From CAZSWR01 sp964610885 (GTDB lineage Bacteria > Bacteroidota > Ignavibacteria > Kapaibacteriales > UBA2268): 56,615 nucleotides of DNA. A model generated the notes under the pieces. The model was not told where the DNA came from. It saw only the letters and a list, made by a program, of their open reading frames with translations, and ran no database searches. The stretch's first letter is position 1. Every line of letters starts with the position of its first letter. Below are positions 53,426-56,615 of this stretch, one piece after another. The position numbers and the translations under genes were made by a program. Location of the stretch: NCBI GenBank assembly GCA_964610885.1, contig CAZSWR010000011.1:1-56615 (forward strand), in the 5' to 3' direction.

Positions 53426-54220
53426 ATGAAGTATTTGAAACTTATTATATTACAAATGGTGCTGCTTTTGCTGATGGCCGGTACCGGCTCGGCAGCCGGG
53501 AAGACCGACGTGATGGCCGTGGGCGAGGAATTGACCTACGACGTTACTTTCATGGGCACCCGCATCGGTACGATCAAAATCGCAACTCAAGGCAAAGAGA
53601 AAATTGGCAATAAAACGTGCTACAAAGTGAAGGCATGGGTGGATTCAGATAAGAAAATCCCCTACGTCTTCTTGCATTTCGTGGGCGAATCTTGGATCGA
53701 CCCGTCGGTATCGTACTCGCATAAATTCATTTCGACGAGCAAAACAAAAGGCTCCGGCGACGAAGTGCAATCGATTGTCTTCGACTACAATTTGAATAGG
53801 ATAACAAACACCAAAACTGTCGGCGGGAACGTCGATGCCTATAATTCGTTTGATATCAATCAGAAATATAACGATGGATTGTCGCTCTTCTTCCTTGCCC
53901 GGAAGTTCATTACGATGAAAAGGACTGTCCACATTCCGACCTTTATGAACGTCGATACAGCGATGACAGTAATCAGCTTCTTCGGAAAAAAAGAGAACGT
54001 GGAAATTGACGCAGTTTCCAAATCGATCAAAACTATTTACTTCAGCGGCGATGGGCGTTGGAGCGGGCTTTCGGGCCTTTCGGGCAGCTTCGAGGGTTGG
54101 TTCTCTGACGACGCAGCCCACGTGCCGATAAAGGCAAAAATGAATATCCTCATCGGATCGATCAACATCGAGCTAAAGAGCTGGAAACGAAGCGGTTGGA
54201 CGCCACCGACTGCCGGCTGA
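53426..54220 (+). CDS. DUF3108-family exported protein
   Basis: A 264-residue protein with a signal peptide (LKLIILQMVLLLLMAGTGSAAG) and a beta-rich body matching DUF3108: VGEELTYDVTFMGTRIGTIK, GNKTCYKVKAWVDSDKKIPY, VGESWIDPSVSYSHKFIST, IVFDYNLNRITNTK, DGLSLFFLARKFI and the tail GRWSGLSGLSGSFEGWFSDD, AAHVPIKAKMNILIGSINIE. Likely periplasmic or outer-membrane associated; no function is known for the family. AGGATA lies 9 bases before ATG. A good terminator follows. Confidence 0.9.
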   Translation: MKYLKLIILQMVLLLLMAGTGSAAGKTDVMAVGEELTYDVTFMGTRIGTIKIATQGKEKIGNKTCYKVKAWVDSDKKIPYVFLHFVGESWIDPSVSYSHKFISTSKTKGSGDEVQSIVFDYNLNRITNTKTVGGNVDAYNSFDINQKYNDGLSLFFLARKFITMKRTVHIPTFMNVDTAMTVISFFGKKENVEIDAVSKSIKTIYFSGDGRWSGLSGLSGSFEGWFSDDAAHVPIKAKMNILIGSINIELKSWKRSGWTPPTAG

Positions 54221-54691
54221 TTCCGACAGCAACTATCAAAGAATCCTGCCACGACCGGCGGGATTTTTTGTTTGGAAACTGTCTGAACTGTGATTTATAT
54301 GATTCGTTAATGAGACGATTAGCTGATGTGCTGATAGATGTAGGGGCGGGTTCCAAACCCGCCCGAGGATTGAAATAGGCGTGCCACACTTCGGAAGTGT
54401 GTGCACATCTACTTTTATATACAATTTTCATCAGATTAGAAAATTTCTTCATTACCACATCAACTAATCATCACATCAGCTAATTAGCGAATCTTCGGGC
54501 GGGTTTGGAACCCGCCCCTACATTATTATCTAAATCGGGCACGGCATGCCGTGCCCCTATAGTCGCGTAATTGAGAAATGGCACGTCCACCCGCTCTATC
54601 CTTGAAAAAATAAAGCTGCAAAATGCTTCATTTACTTGATTCGTACATAGAAATTGCTTATTTTTACTTTTTTGTTTTTAATTGAATTGAT
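54221..54691. repeat. intergenic palindromic repeats
   Basis: GTCTGAACTGTGATTTAT (54282-54299), GGGCGGGTTCCAAACCCGCC (54340-54365), CCACACTTCGGAAGTGTG (54383-54400), a second GGGCGGGTTTGGAACCCGCC (54496-54522) and GGGCACGGCATGCCGTGCCC (54537-54556). AT-rich sequence from 54600 should hold the promoter of the last gene. No gene. Confidence 0.8.
54242..54269 (+). terminator. terminator of the DUF3108 gene
   Basis: AATCCTGCC pairs with GGCGGGATT (one G-T pair), then TTTTTT; 22 bp past the stop. Confidence 0.75.
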
Positions 54692-56281
54692 ATGCTGAAT
54701 TCCAAAATAAATAAAAAATCTTTCCTTGTTTCAATCCGCAGTTTTTTAATGCTGTTGCTCTGCTTCGCGCTTGTGTTTGCATCTTGCGATGTGGCTGTGG
54801 CCAAGGGCAAACAATCGAAAAGCTCGAAAAGCGCCAAGCAGGCGAAGAAGTCGTCTTCGGCGAAATCCAAATCGTCCAAGGGCAAGAAGTCTAAAGGCTC
54901 GAGCAAGAAAGAATCGAAAGAATCAAAGAAATCCAAAAAGAAAAAGAAAAGCCGCGTTCGCGCTGAAAAGCCCATCAAAGTCAATTACAACGTCTCGCAC
55001 GTCTTGGTGGATTCAGCGCTTGCCGATGGGATTCATTACAAGCTGTACTCAATCGGCACGGAAAAGGCCCACCACAACGTCCACGTGCTCGAGGTGGACA
55101 TCACCAATCCCGAAAACTCAGTCGAAGTGCTAAAATCCTGCGGCCGGGCGAATGAATTGGAAAAGCTCCAAGACATTGTCAGGCGTTTCGATTCGACCGA
55201 AAGCTATAACGTGCTTGGCGCAATCAATGGCAATTTCTGGCGTGCGTTCCCGAGTTTCCCGATCGGGCCGACCATCGTGGAGGGCGAACCGGTGGAACTC
55301 AACACGCACAGGAATTGGTCCAGCGCATTTTTCGATGAGGACGAGAAACTCTTCATTGACAACTTCAAACTCAGCGCATTCCTAACCGGCCCGAAAGGCA
55401 GAGTGCTGCCGATAGACAGGTCGAACCGCCGACTGGACAGCCGCGAAACGATTCTGTATAATCACTATTATGGCGACCATATTCCATACGTCCCCAAGCA
55501 AAACCTCGACGCGCTGATTGCCGAAGCGCTCAAGGATACGACGTTTGCCGACACAACCGATTCGGAAATCGATACGGCGCAGATTCGGCTCGAAGTGGAG
55601 CAGGCCGAGCATTCAGCTTATTCAGAATATTCAATGAAAAAGGCAATCTTCGAGTACCTCGAACGCCCGATGGTCAATAAACCCACTGCCTGCCGATTGG
55701 TGTCGGTCGATACGGGTACGGTTCGCGTCCCGCTGAGCGGATTTGTGGTTTCTTTTGGCGTCAATCCGCCAGACCTTTCCGGGCTGAAACCGGGCGAGAT
55801 ATACAGATTGAATATCGAGACATCCAGCCATCGCGACGTCCATTTCCTCAATTCTGTCAGCGGCACTCCGCGGCTTGTCCGGCGAGGGGTGGCCTCGGCC
55901 GAAGCGCGTCAGGAAGGCTCGCGTTCGCGGAGGTTCATTTCGTCTCCGCTGCCACGCACGGCGATCGGGACAGATAAAAGCCAATCGAAAATCTATCTGG
56001 CCACAGTCGAAATATCGAACAATAAAGCCGGCCGCACCGGCGCAAATTTGGAACAAATGGCCTGCATTATGGAAGCTATCGGCTGCTACAACGCAATGAA
56101 CCTCGACGGCGGCGGCAGTACCTCGATGGTGCTCGGCGGCAAAAATTTGATTTGGAAATCCAATCCCGATTCCTCGCGAAAAATGGCAGTCGGAGTGGCG
56201 GCCGCGCGAAAGAAGCCAAGCCTGAAAAACGTTTTCCAAAACAAAGGCTCGCAGGACAAGGGCACCAAATCCGCCAGGTAG
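54692..56281 (+). CDS. phosphodiester glycosidase (NAGPA-domain) lipoprotein-like
   Basis: A 529-residue exported protein. The signal LMLLLCFALVFASC fits a lipoprotein with Cys32. Residues about 38-90 are almost only Lys and Ser (KSSKSAKQAKKSSSAKSKSS...), a strongly basic low-complexity spacer. The rest is a NAGPA/DUF2233 domain, known for N-acetylglucosamine-1-phosphodiester alpha-N-acetylglucosaminidase and bacterial sporulation/exopolysaccharide proteins: YNVLGAINGNFWRAFPSFPI, LPRTAIGTDKSQSKIYLATV, GRTGANLEQMACIMEAIGCY and NAMNLDGGGSTSMVLGG. An insertion of about 100 residues (250-350) splits the domain. Substrate likely a surface polymer; unknown. Confidence 0.88.
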   Translation: MLNSKINKKSFLVSIRSFLMLLLCFALVFASCDVAVAKGKQSKSSKSAKQAKKSSSAKSKSSKGKKSKGSSKKESKESKKSKKKKKSRVRAEKPIKVNYNVSHVLVDSALADGIHYKLYSIGTEKAHHNVHVLEVDITNPENSVEVLKSCGRANELEKLQDIVRRFDSTESYNVLGAINGNFWRAFPSFPIGPTIVEGEPVELNTHRNWSSAFFDEDEKLFIDNFKLSAFLTGPKGRVLPIDRSNRRLDSRETILYNHYYGDHIPYVPKQNLDALIAEALKDTTFADTTDSEIDTAQIRLEVEQAEHSAYSEYSMKKAIFEYLERPMVNKPTACRLVSVDTGTVRVPLSGFVVSFGVNPPDLSGLKPGEIYRLNIETSSHRDVHFLNSVSGTPRLVRRGVASAEARQEGSRSRRFISSPLPRTAIGTDKSQSKIYLATVEISNNKAGRTGANLEQMACIMEAIGCYNAMNLDGGGSTSMVLGGKNLIWKSNPDSSRKMAVGVAAARKKPSLKNVFQNKGSQDKGTKSAR

Positions 56282-56615
56282 TTCCGAGCGCTTCGGAATC
56301 GTGTCTTCTGACGAGAATACTTGTTTGGCTCTATAACGTTTTTTGTGGGTAGATTCCAATGCTTTTCTGAAATAGCAGCATTTGAATCTAAAATATTCAT
56401 CTCTATCTGGAGTTTCTAACCACCCCAGAAACCCATTGCTACGCAAAGGATTTCTCATCCCATCCTTGCCAAGGAGGGGACAAAAGGGGTGGTTTGATAA
56501 TTCCAATAATTTGGCCCACCCAAAAATGACATAGAGCCACTTTTTTTTAGTTGAAGTAAGTTTTTGTTTTGTTATCTCGAATATTCTCAATATTTTTGTA
56601 TTCTTTTGATGTTGT
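56282..56615. repeat. terminal region with a full MITE-C
   Basis: The MITE-C occupies about 56324-56538. The final 75 bp are AT-rich with no gene seen before the window ends. Confidence 0.7.
56324..56538. mobile_element. MITE-C, full copy
   Basis: Left end GGCTCTATAACGTTTTTTGT, right end (reverse complement) GGCTCTATGTCATTTTTGGG. Interior holds the AACCACCCCAGAAACCC and GGTGGTTTGATAATTCC blocks and CCATCCTTGCCAAGGAGGGG (56461-56480). Its left third matches the reverse complement of 6570-6660. No coding capacity. Confidence 0.8.

Overview
The window looks like a chromosomal scaffold from a member of the Bacteroidota/Chlorobi (FCB) group, most like the Kapabacteria/Ignavibacteria-type lineages. 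The evidence is four secreted proteins ending in type IX secretion (T9SS) type A sorting domains, a GWxTD-domain protein, a TonB-dependent receptor with a carboxypeptidase-regulatory domain, a PD40/OmpA-like lipoprotein resembling PorE, and an EF-G of the spirochaete/mitochondrial type. The lineage call is inference; no rRNA is present. A run of 100 N (23329-23428) marks a scaffold join whose two edges carry the same 55 bp, so the gap is probably artificial.

Layout. 1-2.9 kb: 3' end of rpoC and an EF-G gene, each with a strong terminator. 3.3-13.5 kb: surface/secreted proteins (CotH-kinase-like, starch-binding-like, arylsulfotransferase-like, IgGFc-binding-like, all T9SS cargo), with a tRNA-Thr and a DtxR-type metal regulator between them. 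13.7-26.7 kb, all minus strand: ADP-forming acyl-CoA synthetase, RluD, an M16 protease pair (one active, one inactive), Lnt, and the classic rpmH-rnpA-yidD-yidC operon. 27-34.6 kb: flavodiiron protein, double-Cache lipoprotein, SmpB, TyrS, a BRO-N prophage-type protein, and a porin with one haem-binding motif. 35-45.4 kb: alanine racemase, PorE-like lipoprotein, GT-C glycosyltransferase, GWxTD protein with IspD, and a TonB-dependent receptor. 45.7-56.3 kb, all but one on the plus strand: PurH, Tat-exported LD-carboxypeptidase with a small partner, NusB, LOG-family protein, VOC protein (minus), a metal permease fused to a heavy-metal-associated domain, a DUF123 GIY-YIG-like protein, DUF3108 and a phosphodiester glycosidase-like lipoprotein.

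Most genes are housekeeping or envelope functions. The unusual part is what lies between them. Nearly every gap longer than 300 bp is packed with repeats: three families of terminal-inverted-repeat elements (MITE-A 132 bp, MITE-B about 220 bp, MITE-C about 240 bp) with no transposase in the window, plus at least three families of short perfect palindromes shuffled in mosaic order. MITE-A has inserted inside a MITE-B copy and inside a MITE-C copy. One repeat has supplied the stop codon and last codons of the LOG gene. An exact 194-bp tandem duplication lies at 42.4-42.9 kb.

The most promising undescribed mechanisms are: (1) a perfect AGGAGG plus in-frame ATG inside the permease-HMA fusion, which could release the HMA domain as a free metallochaperone from the same reading frame; and (2) a DtxR-family regulator whose DNA-binding domain is expanded by 10-residue in-frame tandem repeats exactly between recognition helix and wing.
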